A DNA stretch of 64,000 bases, taken from NCBI GenBank assembly GCA_902399975.1, contig CABOHA010000001.1:1079397-1143396 (forward strand), in the 5' to 3' direction. This DNA is from Coriobacteriaceae bacterium. GTDB taxonomy: Bacteria; Actinomycetota; Coriobacteriia; Coriobacteriales; Coriobacteriaceae. The notes under the pieces are model-generated. The model saw only the letters and a list, made by a program, of their open reading frames with translations, made no database searches and was not told where the DNA came from. Positions 1-9,334 of the stretch are shown here, piece by piece. The first letter of the stretch is position 1, and every line of letters starts with the position of its first letter. The position numbers and the translations under genes were made by a program.

Positions 1-479
1 GATATTTGTTCTCCCCAAATGAGATCCTTGTTTTGCCTGGCCGAATCTTACATCCAAACAAAAAAAGAGGACCGACGCATCAACCCTCTTCAGGTGTCGC
101 CCGAAGGCTTCCAGCGCAATTGATTTAATTCTAATCGATATCACTTGTTTGACCACGATCACGTCAACCAGTAGAAGCCGCCCATGCTCGATCATTCCAT
201 TGCCGGGATGGTGCTTGGCTAGTACGTCACACATTGCATACATGAAAAAAGGGCAACACTCTCAATTTGAAAGCGTCACCCTTAAAGCTCCCAAAGAGCT
301 TTTGTATTGCAGGAAGATACTCTACACTATCTTCCCTTGATTGGCGGGTCGAAACAGACACCATTGTGATTTCAAGCAGAAAGCGTTATATTAAGTATGC
401 ATTTGCACGTGGTGTTCGCACTATACGCTCAGATGCCATAGTTTACAAAGATGGCCTTCTTCATAGACGCTAGGTGGGA
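1..479. other. AT-rich stretch without a supported gene
   Basis: Only short overlapping open frames without convincing ribosome sites are seen. A 7-bp hairpin (284-290 pairing with 296-302, loop CCAAA) is followed by TG and a few T residues on the plus strand. It could be a weak terminator for a plus-strand transcript entering from the left. A short frame starting at 241 has no recognisable family. Confidence 0.4.
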
Positions 480-2075
480 TTACTCACTAGTAGCCGATAT
501 GTCGAAGGCCTTCTTGTACTTAAGGAAATCATACATTCTAATAAGCCGTTTCAGCTCGCTATTACCGTGGATTATCTTGCGATCGTCCATGATGAGCGCC
601 CTCAGATATTCAAGCAACTTATTTAGATCGATCTCATCTTCTTCAAGTAGCACAAGCTTTTTAAATGCTTCCTCAAAGCCTTCGTTAGCTATAACAGACT
701 GAACCGAGTGTCTAATTCCCGAATGATGATAGCTACCTTTTGCCTTTCGTAGGCTGTTGTTTAGAAAAGCATCTAAATCCTTCTTCTCATCTATTTCCTT
801 TAGCATCCTTGGATTAAGAACTTCCCCTGAATACGCGCTTAAATACTTATACATGGGCAAACCACCCGAGTTAGAAGCAAGCAGCGAAGGAAGGTATTCC
901 TCGACGGCAAGCTTAGGAGCAACATGTTCGTCATCAAACACAACATCACGATATAGAAGTTCGGCTTTGACCATATGCCCGTGCCCTAAAGAAGCATTCG
1001 CAACACCGATACCCAGCACAAGATGCTGTCCCTCCGGAAGTCTCTCGAGGTCGCTAAAACTCGCTTCAACTACCAGAGAGTCATTCGGATCGCCCTCATC
1101 AGCCAAGGCGTAGATGCTCCTGCGAAGCTCACGAATGATCCTGGGCGAGAAGGAGCATTTGGATTGTCCAATTGCTTCATACACTGCACCAAAATCGTTC
1201 GTCCTAATCTCGGTCATGCTTATCTCGCCAATACCTGGAAAGGTAAACGAATGAGTTGAGGTTGCGTTTTCTCCCCTAGTAAGGAAGATAAAGCGCTTTC
1301 TAAGCAACGCAAGATTGTTAGAACCGAGGCAGCGCGAAATCGACATGAGGATAGCTTGGATATCGGGGTCGTTAAGGGAATAACCGATAAAAATAATTGG
1401 GTATTCCATAAAAATAGTTAACAACTTGGCAGCCAAGTAATCCTGTGTTTCGGCGAGTTTTGCGTAATCTGCCTCCTCAAGAACCATAGATTCAGGATTA
1501 TCCATAGAACCGTGGATCTTATAGATTTCACCCATTTCAAAAGTTCTGTGAAAGACGAGATCGTCTTGGCCAACAAAAACTTTAAACTCGGGAAATAGCG
1601 ACTCCAGGAGACAGTCATAGTTGGTTGTTATAACTCCAGAGATACGCCGCCTGCCAACCTCTCTCAAGATATCAAGCTCATGCGTCATATATTCAGGTTT
1701 GAACGAGGATAACCTCTCGGCCGCCATGATCTTTAAAATAGATTTACGCTGACGAATGTCCTCTACATGATCGTTTCTAAAAGAAGCGAAGCGAGGGTCC
1801 TCAAGAACAGCTATGCGCATATCCTTATCAAGCATCGTCGCGGCAGAGGGCAATGCGCTATTGTCAGACTCATCTGGACAACGTGCCAGGTACGAGTCAA
1901 GCCGAAAGGGATCATCGGAAAGACGGGAACAGAGGTGCCTTAACAAACCAACCCAATCGTCGGTACCCATGTATCTACGGGAAAAGCCCGAGCCGACGAA
2001 TAAATATGGGCTACGCCCCACCCCATTTATCAAACGTACAACGCTTTCTACAATGTCATCTCTTCCGACTTCCAT
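480..2075 (-). CDS. SIR2-like domain protein, probable NAD-dependent defence effector
   Basis: A 531-residue protein whose N-terminal half carries the hallmarks of the bacterial SIR2_2 family: GSGFS near residues 28-32 (nucleotide-binding loop), TNYD near 151-154, HGS near 188-190 and GYSLNDPD near 231-238. In this family such proteins typically bind or hydrolyse NAD+, and many act as abortive-infection effectors against phage. The C-terminal half (about 260-531) is not recognised and could be the sensor part. The ATG is preceded by GGAGGCGCTAG, which supports this start. It does not look like the long DSR1/DSR2 proteins or ThsA, so I assign no named system. The next gene downstream-to-upstream is a membrane protein on the same strand 508 bp away, too far to claim an operon. 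Family assignment is fairly sure; the anti-phage role is inference. Confidence 0.8.
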   Translation of the reverse strand: MEVGRDDIVESVVRLINGVGRSPYLFVGSGFSRRYMGTDDWVGLLRHLCSRLSDDPFRLDSYLARCPDESDNSALPSAATMLDKDMRIAVLEDPRFASFRNDHVEDIRQRKSILKIMAAERLSSFKPEYMTHELDILREVGRRRISGVITTNYDCLLESLFPEFKVFVGQDDLVFHRTFEMGEIYKIHGSMDNPESMVLEEADYAKLAETQDYLAAKLLTIFMEYPIIFIGYSLNDPDIQAILMSISRCLGSNNLALLRKRFIFLTRGENATSTHSFTFPGIGEISMTEIRTNDFGAVYEAIGQSKCSFSPRIIRELRRSIYALADEGDPNDSLVVEASFSDLERLPEGQHLVLGIGVANASLGHGHMVKAELLYRDVVFDDEHVAPKLAVEEYLPSLLASNSGGLPMYKYLSAYSGEVLNPRMLKEIDEKKDLDAFLNNSLRKAKGSYHHSGIRHSVQSVIANEGFEEAFKKLVLLEEDEIDLNKLLEYLRALIMDDRKIIHGNSELKRLIRMYDFLKYKKAFDISATSE

Positions 2076-2353
2076 CTAGCGCCTCCAAACAAGCTACTTC
2101 CATAAGTATAGAACATATGTTTGGATTTTACTAGAATTGCAAGACTTCATCGGAGACAAAGCTGCTCGACAATTGAAAATTCGAACCGCACAGGTGACCC
2201 AATATTCAGCAGTGTTCCGACGAGCAAATATTCATTTCGCGCCTCAGGCAATCTAGCGCAGCGGCATCAGTTAGAACGCCATGACTCTCTAGGAGTTCGA
2301 TAAGTTGAGCGAAAGTCTAAAATTCCATCGCCAAAGTAACTCCTAAAATCAAA

Positions 2354-2386
2354 GGGCCGTTGCCGATAACAACCAAACAACGACCC
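2354..2386 (-). terminator. Probable rho-independent terminator
   Basis: Arms 2354-2362 and 2378-2386 pair over 9 bp with one G-U pair. On the minus strand the hairpin is followed by TTTGATTTT. It lies about 200 bp beyond the end of the minus-strand membrane-protein gene and would stop that transcript before the SIR2 gene. Confidence 0.45.
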
Positions 2387-2448
2387 TCCTTTGTCATCGC
2401 CTCACGTAGAGCCCACGACAACTGCATCACTAACTGGATGTTAACCTA

Positions 2449-2469
2449 GATGCGCAGTAATTGCGCATC
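2449..2469. repeat. Perfect 8-bp palindrome
   Basis: GATGCGCA (2449-2456) and TGCGCATC (2462-2469) form a perfect dyad with a 5-bp centre. It lies in the 507-bp gap between the SIR2 gene and the membrane-protein gene. It could be an operator or part of the 3' untranslated region. I see nothing else convincing in this gap apart from the hairpin at 2354-2386. Confidence 0.4.
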
Positions 2470-2582
2470 CAAAAAAGTTAATCATGTAGCAAATACTCTT
2501 CGCGTTGAAACTAATGCGAAGCATTTTCGCGTCCGTGCACGAGAATGCGCAATCAATATGCGGAAAGGCAAAGATGATTCAC

Positions 2583-3992
2583 CTAGCTAACAACCATCCA
2601 GTCACTACCGACAGTACTCGAAATCTTCGAGGAATCGCCGATGCACACGATGGTCGCCGAAGCGCCGGGCACATACTTGGCCTCAAGAACGGAAACACCT
2701 TGCTCCTTAAGCCTTAAGGTCGTCTCGGTTATCTGGGTTTTATTCACATCATTTTTGCTGACCAGTTTAACGCCATTGCCATCATTTTCATTCAGGCAGG
2801 ATACAACCGTATTGTAATCGGCCCAATAACAGTACTCCCCAGAAAGCCATCCAAGCTCAGTGGCGCATATCGATCCAGTCGCAGAAACCGTCTTTGGAAG
2901 CAATCCGTAGCGCTGCCTTTCCTCAAATTCAAGAACATCGCAAAATACGCGATTAGCATTAAGTAATCTCGTTCCACAATAGTCCCCGTAAAACGGCGCA
3001 AAATGATTGCGGATAGTCCGCGACAACATACAGTAATCGTAGGTGTAGTAACACTTGAAGATTCGTAGGGCGTCTCCCCCTGCCCCTTCGGCAGAACGGG
3101 CGAATTCAACAAGAAACTGGTCCCACATGCGCTCAATATAGGGAATTGCGAGTTTAACGCTATCCATATCAGACAAAGGAGCATCGCTCGTCTGCTGCAT
3201 TATTCCAGTGGTTTTTGCCAAATGGAAATGAGCTGCCATGCGCTCGATCGTTCGGATAAACTCGGGCCGATTCCCGTCCTCAATCGCCATAATTGCAAAG
3301 AAAACACTTCTCAACAGAAGATCACTTGAAAATCGCTGAGGTAAGAGATCGCCATATTCGCGCTCGTATGAGAAGAGCCTGGCCTCACCCGTATCGATTG
3401 AAGAGTAACCAAATACGGAGTCCGAAGGAACGACATATGATGGAGCGGCATTTGAGTACACACGGCTAAACTTAATTTGATAACGCTTAAAAAAGGTTGA
3501 AATCCAAAAGGTCACAACACCAAATAATGCCAGCTCAAACTCAAAGGCAATACTCGAAGTATCAAGCACATCTAGCCCCTGGCCTCCGAGATAGCCATCG
3601 ATAACAAAGTGATCGAATGCGACGGACAGCAAAAGAGACATGAACGCCTCGAATGAGAAAGGAAGAGTCCGGTACCGCAATTTACCCCTTGCATGCTTGA
3701 TTACCCCAAGAAACAACCAATAGAAAAGGGTAGGCATGTATCGCAGCGAAGGACCTGGAACTGAAAACGCATCGCAAATCGCAGCCATAATAAACACCGA
3801 GAGCTGGCAACAAATTGTTGGAGCGAGAATTCGGTAGGCAACGTTCAGCCTGCCCGACTCATCGGAGGGATACAGTTCTTCGACGGTGTATTGCCCTCCG
3901 ATCGCCAAGGGCCCAGCAAAGCGGACAAGCTGAACGCTCGACAAACCGATAAAGACATAAAAGACAATCCAATGAATAGTGACCGATTCCAC
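2583..3992 (-). CDS. Uncharacterised multi-pass membrane protein
   Basis: A 469-residue protein with about four to five hydrophobic segments in its first 190 residues (near 8-28, 55-75, 85-100, 110-125 and 150-170). A soluble C-terminal region of about 270 residues follows, probably cytoplasmic. I do not recognise a catalytic motif or a family. It lies in the accessory region 508 bp upstream of the SIR2 gene on the same strand and 484 bp from the next minus-strand gene, so it is probably transcribed alone. AT-rich composition resembles its neighbours and not the core genes. A defence or envelope role is possible but unsupported by any motif. Confidence 0.65.
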   Translation of the reverse strand: MESVTIHWIVFYVFIGLSSVQLVRFAGPLAIGGQYTVEELYPSDESGRLNVAYRILAPTICCQLSVFIMAAICDAFSVPGPSLRYMPTLFYWLFLGVIKHARGKLRYRTLPFSFEAFMSLLLSVAFDHFVIDGYLGGQGLDVLDTSSIAFEFELALFGVVTFWISTFFKRYQIKFSRVYSNAAPSYVVPSDSVFGYSSIDTGEARLFSYEREYGDLLPQRFSSDLLLRSVFFAIMAIEDGNRPEFIRTIERMAAHFHLAKTTGIMQQTSDAPLSDMDSVKLAIPYIERMWDQFLVEFARSAEGAGGDALRIFKCYYTYDYCMLSRTIRNHFAPFYGDYCGTRLLNANRVFCDVLEFEERQRYGLLPKTVSATGSICATELGWLSGEYCYWADYNTVVSCLNENDGNGVKLVSKNDVNKTQITETTLRLKEQGVSVLEAKYVPGASATIVCIGDSSKISSTVGSDWMVVS

Positions 3993-4100
3993 CTGTAAAC
4001 AATCTCCTCAGGTCATACGCTTGCGATTAATTGTAGATAGACAGAATTGAACAGGAAGCAACAATATTTGAAACTGTTGTTTTGCGCACCCCGGATCAAC

Positions 4101-4447
4101 CAACATACCCCAGAAAGGTCGCTGATGTTGACTGGGGTTCCCGTAAAACCCCAACAAAAAATGTGCGGAGTGCCGGCCTGAAACTGCCTTCGGACCCTAT
4201 TGGCTGCACACCGAGAAGCTCCGCTATGAAACGCCCCCTTTACCACCCGCTCTGTGCGACCGCGTGCACGTCCATGGTCAACGCGACGATGCCTATGGCA
4301 GCCATTGCAGAGGGGGTTCAGCCTCAGAAGGCCGCCGAGCAGCAGGCGCAAGCCGTGAGGTCGAGCTCAGCGTTGCTTTTGAATGCAGAAAAACGAGTCC
4401 GAACGCAGCGGCGTCCGGTCCTCTTGGCAGGTCCCATCTTGGGTTGA
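4101..4447 (+). pseudogene. Duplicated leader and signal peptide of a transglutaminase-type surface protein
   Basis: The segment from about 4101 to 4370 is a diverged copy of 7957-8230. It includes the same upstream dyad (CCCCAG and CTGGGG), the same 5' leader and the first 40 or so codons of the surface protein. Its frame starts at the ATG at 4226 with a secretory signal peptide (MKRPLYHPLC, cleavage probably after AIA) and follows the paralogue up to about codon 48. It then runs into unrelated sequence and stops at 4447, with no mature domain. It is best read as a truncated duplicate left by recombination; a short secreted peptide cannot be excluded. Confidence 0.65.
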
Positions 4448-4475
4448 TGTCCACAAAACTAGCCCTTGCGGTCGG

Positions 4476-5294
4476 TTAAACAAGTTTCAACAGCCTTTGA
4501 TACTCTCCGGGATCACGCATACGCATAATATCCATGTATGTTCTGCTTTTTGCGACCATGATATCGTCGAACTTGGATAGGCCGTGCCCGCTCGCTCTTG
4601 TGACAACCATGCGGTCGTCGCAAAAATATGAAAGGAAGGTGTCCTTGCCGGGATGGTGTATCCGTCGGACGTCGAGCACGTTCCGGAAGTCATAGTAAAG
4701 TGCGGCGTTGGCGGTTTCCTCAAGTTCAGGCAGTCTGTCGATGCCTTCAAAGCGGCAAGGATAAATTAGCAGCAAGTTTTTCGAATGACTGATTGAGCGA
4801 AGAAGTCCTCGGGCCTCACGGTCTTCTTCGCTCAATTGTTTATTACTCTCAGTTTTTAGAAGCTCGTCAAGCTTGGCGAGGCTGTAATCCCTGAGAATTG
4901 CATGCAGGCGTAAGCCTCTCTGTTCTTTTACATGACTTCTGCAAAGTTGTTCTAAAGTTATTCCGCGGTCTGAAACTCGCCTTGACGAAGTGAGACTTAC
5001 GGCGCGCATCATGGATTTTCCGAAGATGAGCTTGAAATCTAACTGATACGCGTCTGATACCGCATCACACTCCCCATTTGCCTCGGATACGGGCGCATGA
5101 AACTCCGCACCTCTGGTCAGTTCCTTGAAAGCGTTAGAGTGGTTGATGAGCTCGCGCGTCCATTCCTCGTATGTATATAACGGACGCCCAGAATAGTCTT
5201 GCATGAGGTCCTTAACAAACAATTCTGGGGTAATCATTGCGGATTTAAGTCTCTCGGCTCCGGGAACGGCTTCAATAAGCCTCTTATCTATCAC
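4476..5294 (-). CDS. Hypothetical protein, 272 residues
   Basis: A soluble, charged protein without signal peptide or membrane segment. I recognise no family or catalytic motif. The middle (about 70-150) is rich in basic residues, and the C-terminal part contains short acidic-aromatic motifs such as YYDFRNVLD near 205. The ATG is preceded by AAGAGGAGGCCACAG, a strong ribosome site. It stands alone between the truncated surface-protein leader and a stretch of gene debris, in the same AT-rich composition as the nearby SIR2 and reverse transcriptase genes, so it was probably acquired with them. Confidence 0.7.
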   Translation of the reverse strand: MIDKRLIEAVPGAERLKSAMITPELFVKDLMQDYSGRPLYTYEEWTRELINHSNAFKELTRGAEFHAPVSEANGECDAVSDAYQLDFKLIFGKSMMRAVSLTSSRRVSDRGITLEQLCRSHVKEQRGLRLHAILRDYSLAKLDELLKTESNKQLSEEDREARGLLRSISHSKNLLLIYPCRFEGIDRLPELEETANAALYYDFRNVLDVRRIHHPGKDTFLSYFCDDRMVVTRASGHGLSKFDDIMVAKSRTYMDIMRMRDPGEYQRLLKLV

Positions 5295-5299
5295 TGTGG

Positions 5300-5858
5300 C
5301 CTCCTCTTTGCGGTAGTTTTACGGATGTTGACGGAAGCCGTTCCAGCAGGGTACGCCAAAGTTGGCCGAGCGAGCGGCCCGTCCTGGCTCGGAAGGGTCC
5401 GTGCCTTCGCCTAGAATACGCGCACCATGGCGCGTTCAGGCCGCTTTCGGGGTTATCCTGGCCGTTTCCATGGCAACCTCGCGCTACTTCTCGGAGAGGA
5501 AGATGGCCGAGTTGCACGACGCGGCGCTGCGAAGGGGAGCATCGTGCTGTCATGACTGGGCCGAGCTGGAAAAGACTGCCGGGAAGATGGTCGAATCCAG
5601 CCTTGAGCTTGCCGACAGAGTGGAGTCGGCCTAGGATATCGATAGATTCCGGATCCTGGACACAGGGGCCAAGGAGTCCATTACACCAACTTTCGCGACA
5701 CTACCGTTCTTGTCATATCATTCTGATGTTCGGCTCGAGTTTCAGAGACATCGTGCCACGACGACGTGAGGGCACATCAATTATTACCTAGTGATCGGAA
5801 TTGGCCGATATCGATTAAGTATTTATGGCTATGAATGATCTGGCGTTAAAACTATCGT
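5300..5858. other. Gene debris between hypothetical gene and reverse transcriptase
   Basis: On the plus strand a frame at about 5420-5632 (containing AAFGVILAVSMATSRYF, membrane-like) stops at TAG and then stays open in the same frame to about 5770. This suggests a decayed membrane or sensor gene with a nonsense mutation. I cannot identify the family. The rest, 5775-5858, holds only the 3' flank of the reverse transcriptase gene and a 5-bp dyad near 5798. Confidence 0.3.
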
Positions 5859-7313
5859 CTACCGAGCACTCAAGCGTTTAATCTTCCTGTAAATCTTAGA
5901 CTCATCGGGGGCAATCGGATCATTGGGAAACGCCTTTTGGGCTCTCGCTACGTAGGAAAGAAAGTTCCCGTAGCGGAAAAATGCAGAAGAGTCGGAGCCA
6001 GCCGATGGGCACAACCCTCTCCCCTTAATACCAAGCGGCGAATAATGTTGATACAGAGCGGAGACGCGCTTTTTTGATGCGTGCCTTCCCTCCCCCTGAT
6101 TAGAACGCGCAATCGCACTGGCTGCCTCACGGAGACGCTTATGGTACCTTCCAACCGTAGACTGTCGAAGTCTTACAACGCGCCCGTCAAAGTCAAACCC
6201 CAAGAAGCTAACTTTCTGTGCCGGATGTGCACCGGAGTACGAAAGGACCTTACCCGTACGAACGCTTTCAAAATCAAGCTGAGCAACCCCGCTGCTATCA
6301 ACCCGGAACGCTTTGGTTTTCTCAGGCTGCAGTTTAACGGAATCAACATCGGTCATTAGATTGATTGCCTCTACAAGTGCATCAAAGCCAGATTTTGGAA
6401 CGGCAACAATAAAGTCATCGCAATAACGAAGATACAAGCCACCAACCCGTTCAACGGCAAGCCTGACTTTCATATCGATATCGGCCATATAGATGTTAGC
6501 GAGCACTCCACTTGCAGCAAGACCCTGAGGAATGCCGAGATCAATACCCGTTCGCCGCCACGGCCTGGTGATGACTTTACTTTTGTTTGCAAGAAACTCA
6601 GACTTTGGCAAGATAACATCCAGCTTGTTAAGTTCGCGAATAGACTTGAACCGAAGATCGATAGCCGCATCACTAATCGTTTTCTCCCGAGCAGGATCGA
6701 TTACTGGCCATGGCAATTCATGTCGAGCAGCCAAATCACCAATAGGCCAGCACGAATAGCGGAGGATATTTTTAATGACTTGATAGTGATCGTCCGGCAA
6801 GCGTCCACTGGGAAACAACGAACGCAACGACGCCATTAGATGGACATGGTTTAAGTTGTCGAAGAAGCTCTCGAAATCACCCGTAAGCACAAAAGCCGAA
6901 TCTTGCACACGCATATAGTCGAATGCCTTTTTAGCTGAGGAAATATTGCTACCAGCAGTTACGGCGCCGTCTGATGAAAGCGAAGAGCGGTACGCTACGG
7001 CAACCTCATCAAACTCTTCGGCAATAGCCTTCTTGTTATATAAGTCCGACCACAGATAAGAGTAGTACTGGAAGACGCGGTGATCGAAATGCGAGGCATA
7101 AGCGATATTACGAACCTTGCAGCTTCGCTTGCCTCCACGATACCGAACAGTAATGATCTCGTTGGAAATTAAAGGGTAGAGCGCGTGATTGGAAACGTAC
7201 TCTGAATCTAAAATCTTGGCCTGAACTTCGGCAAAAGAGACCCTATGATCGAAATGGGCATATGAACTTTTGGAACTATATCGAGGAATACGAGTGATAT
7301 CGAACTCGACCAA
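5859..7313 (-). CDS. Reverse transcriptase of the bacterial UG/Abi type
   Basis: A 484-residue RNA-directed DNA polymerase. Visible motifs are: motif A TGDFESFFDN (about 144-153) with the first catalytic Asp; the GIPQG motif at about 260-264; the YCDD active-site box at about 297-300 in YLRYCDDFIVAV; and FLGFDF (about 370-375) as the primer-grip-like region. The C-terminal 110 residues are basic and probably form the thumb. No maturase X or HNH domain is seen, so it is not a group II intron protein. The lack of an msr/msd-like repeat pair next to it argues against a typical retron. Chromosomal orphan RTs of this kind are mostly anti-phage (DRT or Abi families). The start is TTG at 7313, preceded by GGGGGT at suitable spacing, and a strong hairpin lies just upstream. 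YCDD in place of the common YADD is unusual. Confidence 0.85.
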   Translation of the reverse strand: MVEFDITRIPRYSSKSSYAHFDHRVSFAEVQAKILDSEYVSNHALYPLISNEIITVRYRGGKRSCKVRNIAYASHFDHRVFQYYSYLWSDLYNKKAIAEEFDEVAVAYRSSLSSDGAVTAGSNISSAKKAFDYMRVQDSAFVLTGDFESFFDNLNHVHLMASLRSLFPSGRLPDDHYQVIKNILRYSCWPIGDLAARHELPWPVIDPAREKTISDAAIDLRFKSIRELNKLDVILPKSEFLANKSKVITRPWRRTGIDLGIPQGLAASGVLANIYMADIDMKVRLAVERVGGLYLRYCDDFIVAVPKSGFDALVEAINLMTDVDSVKLQPEKTKAFRVDSSGVAQLDFESVRTGKVLSYSGAHPAQKVSFLGFDFDGRVVRLRQSTVGRYHKRLREAASAIARSNQGEGRHASKKRVSALYQHYSPLGIKGRGLCPSAGSDSSAFFRYGNFLSYVARAQKAFPNDPIAPDESKIYRKIKRLSAR

Positions 7314-7333
7314 AATACCCCCAAATAAATCAA

Positions 7334-7376
7334 CCTGTCCGGATCAACAAGCGGCGGCTAACCCTCCCCGGACAGG
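7334..7376 (-). ncRNA. Stem-loop in the 5' leader of the reverse transcriptase
   Basis: CCTGTCCGG (7334-7342) and CCGGACAGG (7368-7376) pair perfectly over 9 bp around a 25-nt loop. The hairpin sits 21 bp upstream of the TTG start on the transcribed side. There is no T-run after it, so it is not a normal terminator. It could be a regulatory leader or part of a structured RNA used by the enzyme, as known for some DRT systems. That role is inference. Confidence 0.5.
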
Positions 7377-7956
7377 CTAATCAAAGGCGCAGCAAGTGCA
7401 ACCAACGCTTTCGCGGCCACCTAAAACAATGCTTGCCTATGCGATACTAGACGAAAGCGAGGAATTGGTACTTATGACCATCGAGGCTCTTATCCAGCTA
7501 GCAGCAGGCAACGCTGGTGTCAATGTTGCGAACGTCGGAATTTCGTCGTTTGCGATATTGACGGCAGTAGCGTACCCCATCGCCAGTTCGCGATGGGCAC
7601 CAAGCTTTATTCCCCATTCTTGCTTTGCTTAAACAGGTTATAAGAAATCGGCTCATGCAGTTAACAGCGCCTTGATGCACACCCAATTGTCTTGACGGCG
7701 GTCGCATCGAAAATGCCGATGCGTCTCTACGGATACAAGCGCCTCCTCATCTAATGCATGCACACGGTCCGCGAGACAAAATCGCCGACAACACCGTGAA
7801 AATCCCGATATGCATAATCTAGAAGTTTGGATGCACAGACAGGTGGAGTGGCATTGTTCAGCATGGCCGCTTCGCACTCCTCGCCGACGGGTGCATCGCC
7901 GAGGGCGAAGACATCAGCGCACAGCGAGGCAGAGGACCAACTCCTCCCCCTCCCCA
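7377..7956. other. Gene-poor stretch upstream of the surface protein
   Basis: No supported gene. Short frames on both strands are interrupted by stops. A minus-strand frame at about 7751-7960 has a protein-like composition but lacks a recognisable family and is probably a relic. Confidence 0.35.
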
Positions 7957-7966
7957 ACATTCCCCA

Positions 7967-7997
7967 GAAAGTTCCCTGATGTTGACTGGGGTTCCCG
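7967..7997 (+). promoter_or_regulatory. Conserved dyad upstream of the surface-protein gene
   Basis: CCCCAG and CTGGGG flank an 18-bp centre about 90 bp before the ATG at 8084. The same dyad and spacing recur in the duplicated leader at 4107-4136 although the surrounding bases have diverged, which suggests a functional operator or leader hairpin. Confidence 0.45.
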
Positions 7998-8083
7998 TAA
8001 AATAATCCCCAACAAAATATGTGCGGAGTGCTGGCCTGGAGCTGCCTTCGGACCCTGTTGGCTGCTCACCGAGAGGCTCCGCT

Positions 8084-9334
8084 ATGAAACGACCCCTTTA
8101 CTACCTGCTCTGCGCGATCGCGTGCGCGTCCATGGTCAGCGCGACGATGCCCATGGCAGCCATTGCGGAAGCCATCCAGCCTCAGGAAACCGTCGAGCAG
8201 CAGGCGCAAGCCGCCATCACGAGCAGCGACGCAGGCAAGTCTGAAGATGGCACCAACACAAATGCGACAGCAGATACCGTAGAGGACAGCACCGCAACAT
8301 CCACTGACACCAGCGTCATCAACACTGAAAGCGCTGACGCCGCCACCACCGCAACCGACACCCCCACCCCATCCCTCCACGCCCAAGCCACCGGCACGCC
8401 CGAGGCGATCTCCGCCGCGGCAGAAACCACCTACGCCCACTCCGCCACGGCAAGCCAAAACGGCGTCACCTTCACCGTCTCGTGGAACGACGCCCCCGCG
8501 GACACCGCGACGACCTTCCACGTAACCCAAGCCAACGGCTCGTCCCAGGCCAAGGCGCGCATGGACGTGCCCACCTATTGGGACGGCGGCAGCCAGGAAA
8601 GCGTCTGCGACCCGTCGCGCCAGGCATGGGCCAGCTACTACAGCCTGGGCACCACGGGCCACGACTTTACCTTTGACTTCACGGCATCGGGCACGTACCG
8701 CATCTACTTCTACTTTATGGACAACGACAGAAACGACCCCCAAAACGACAAGGGGATCTACTACCTGCGCACCACGGCGGAGGTAACCGTAAACGACGCC
8801 GCCCGCCCAAGCGTCACGCAGATCGTCAACGACGCCGTGGCCCAGTGCAGGCAAGAGGCAAACGGCTCGGAATACGACATGGCGCTGTGGCTCCACGACT
8901 GGACGCTCGACCAGCTGGAGTACGACCACAGCCTCAACTGGTGCTCAGCCGAAAGCGGCCTCACGCGCCACCAGGGCACCTGCGAGAGCTACCAGCGCAT
9001 CTACTCCAAGCTCCTTGACGCCGCGGGCATCGCCAACGGCCGCATCACCGGCAACGGCCACACCTGGAACGCCGTAAAAATTGACGGCAAATGGTGCCAG
9101 ATGGACTTAACCTGGGACGACACCAACGACAACTGGTACGGAGACCTGGAGCAACACCTTGCCGTTGCGCGTGCGGTCTACTCCAGTCCCCCGTGCTCCT
9201 GCTCGATGAATGCACATCGGTCCTCGACCCCAAGACCGAGTGAGAAATGCTGGGCCGCATGCGAAATCTCGGCCGCACCGTCATCATCGTCACGCACAGG
9301 CCTACCGCGCTGGAGGTTTACGATCGAGTTGTAA
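8084..9334 (+). CDS. Secreted transglutaminase-like protein, C-terminus replaced by ABC-ATPase debris
   Basis: The ATG at 8084 follows GAGAGGCTCCGCT and opens a signal peptide (MKRPLYYLLCAIACASMV, cleavage near AIA-EA). A Ser/Thr/Ala-rich linker (about 40-115) and a beta-rich Ig-like domain (about 118-240) follow. Then comes a transglutaminase-like core with the Cys-His-Asp triad: Cys300 in HQGTCESYQ, His326 in GNGHTWNAV and Asp341 in MDLTWDD. Family members cross-link or cleave peptides at the cell surface. The core runs to WYGDLEQH (about 351-358), where the homologous sequence ends. From LAVARAVYSSPP on, the reading frame belongs to the end of an ABC ATPase and is then out of frame to the stop at 9332-9334. 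The expected C-terminus is missing, so the product may not be functional. The longer frame beginning at 8021 lacks a ribosome site. Confidence 0.7.
   Translation: MKRPLYYLLCAIACASMVSATMPMAAIAEAIQPQETVEQQAQAAITSSDAGKSEDGTNTNATADTVEDSTATSTDTSVINTESADAATTATDTPTPSLHAQATGTPEAISAAAETTYAHSATASQNGVTFTVSWNDAPADTATTFHVTQANGSSQAKARMDVPTYWDGGSQESVCDPSRQAWASYYSLGTTGHDFTFDFTASGTYRIYFYFMDNDRNDPQNDKGIYYLRTTAEVTVNDAARPSVTQIVNDAVAQCRQEANGSEYDMALWLHDWTLDQLEYDHSLNWCSAESGLTRHQGTCESYQRIYSKLLDAAGIANGRITGNGHTWNAVKIDGKWCQMDLTWDDTNDNWYGDLEQHLAVARAVYSSPPCSCSMNAHRSSTPRPSEKCWAACEISAAPSSSSRTGLPRWRFTIEL

Noticed and set aside
480-2075. Named defence systems DSR or Thoeris
   Set aside because: Length and lack of partner genes do not match; only the SIR2 domain can be supported.
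5859-7313. Retron or group II intron
   Set aside because: No msr/msd-like inverted repeats, no maturase or HNH domain, and no intron domain V-like hairpin downstream.
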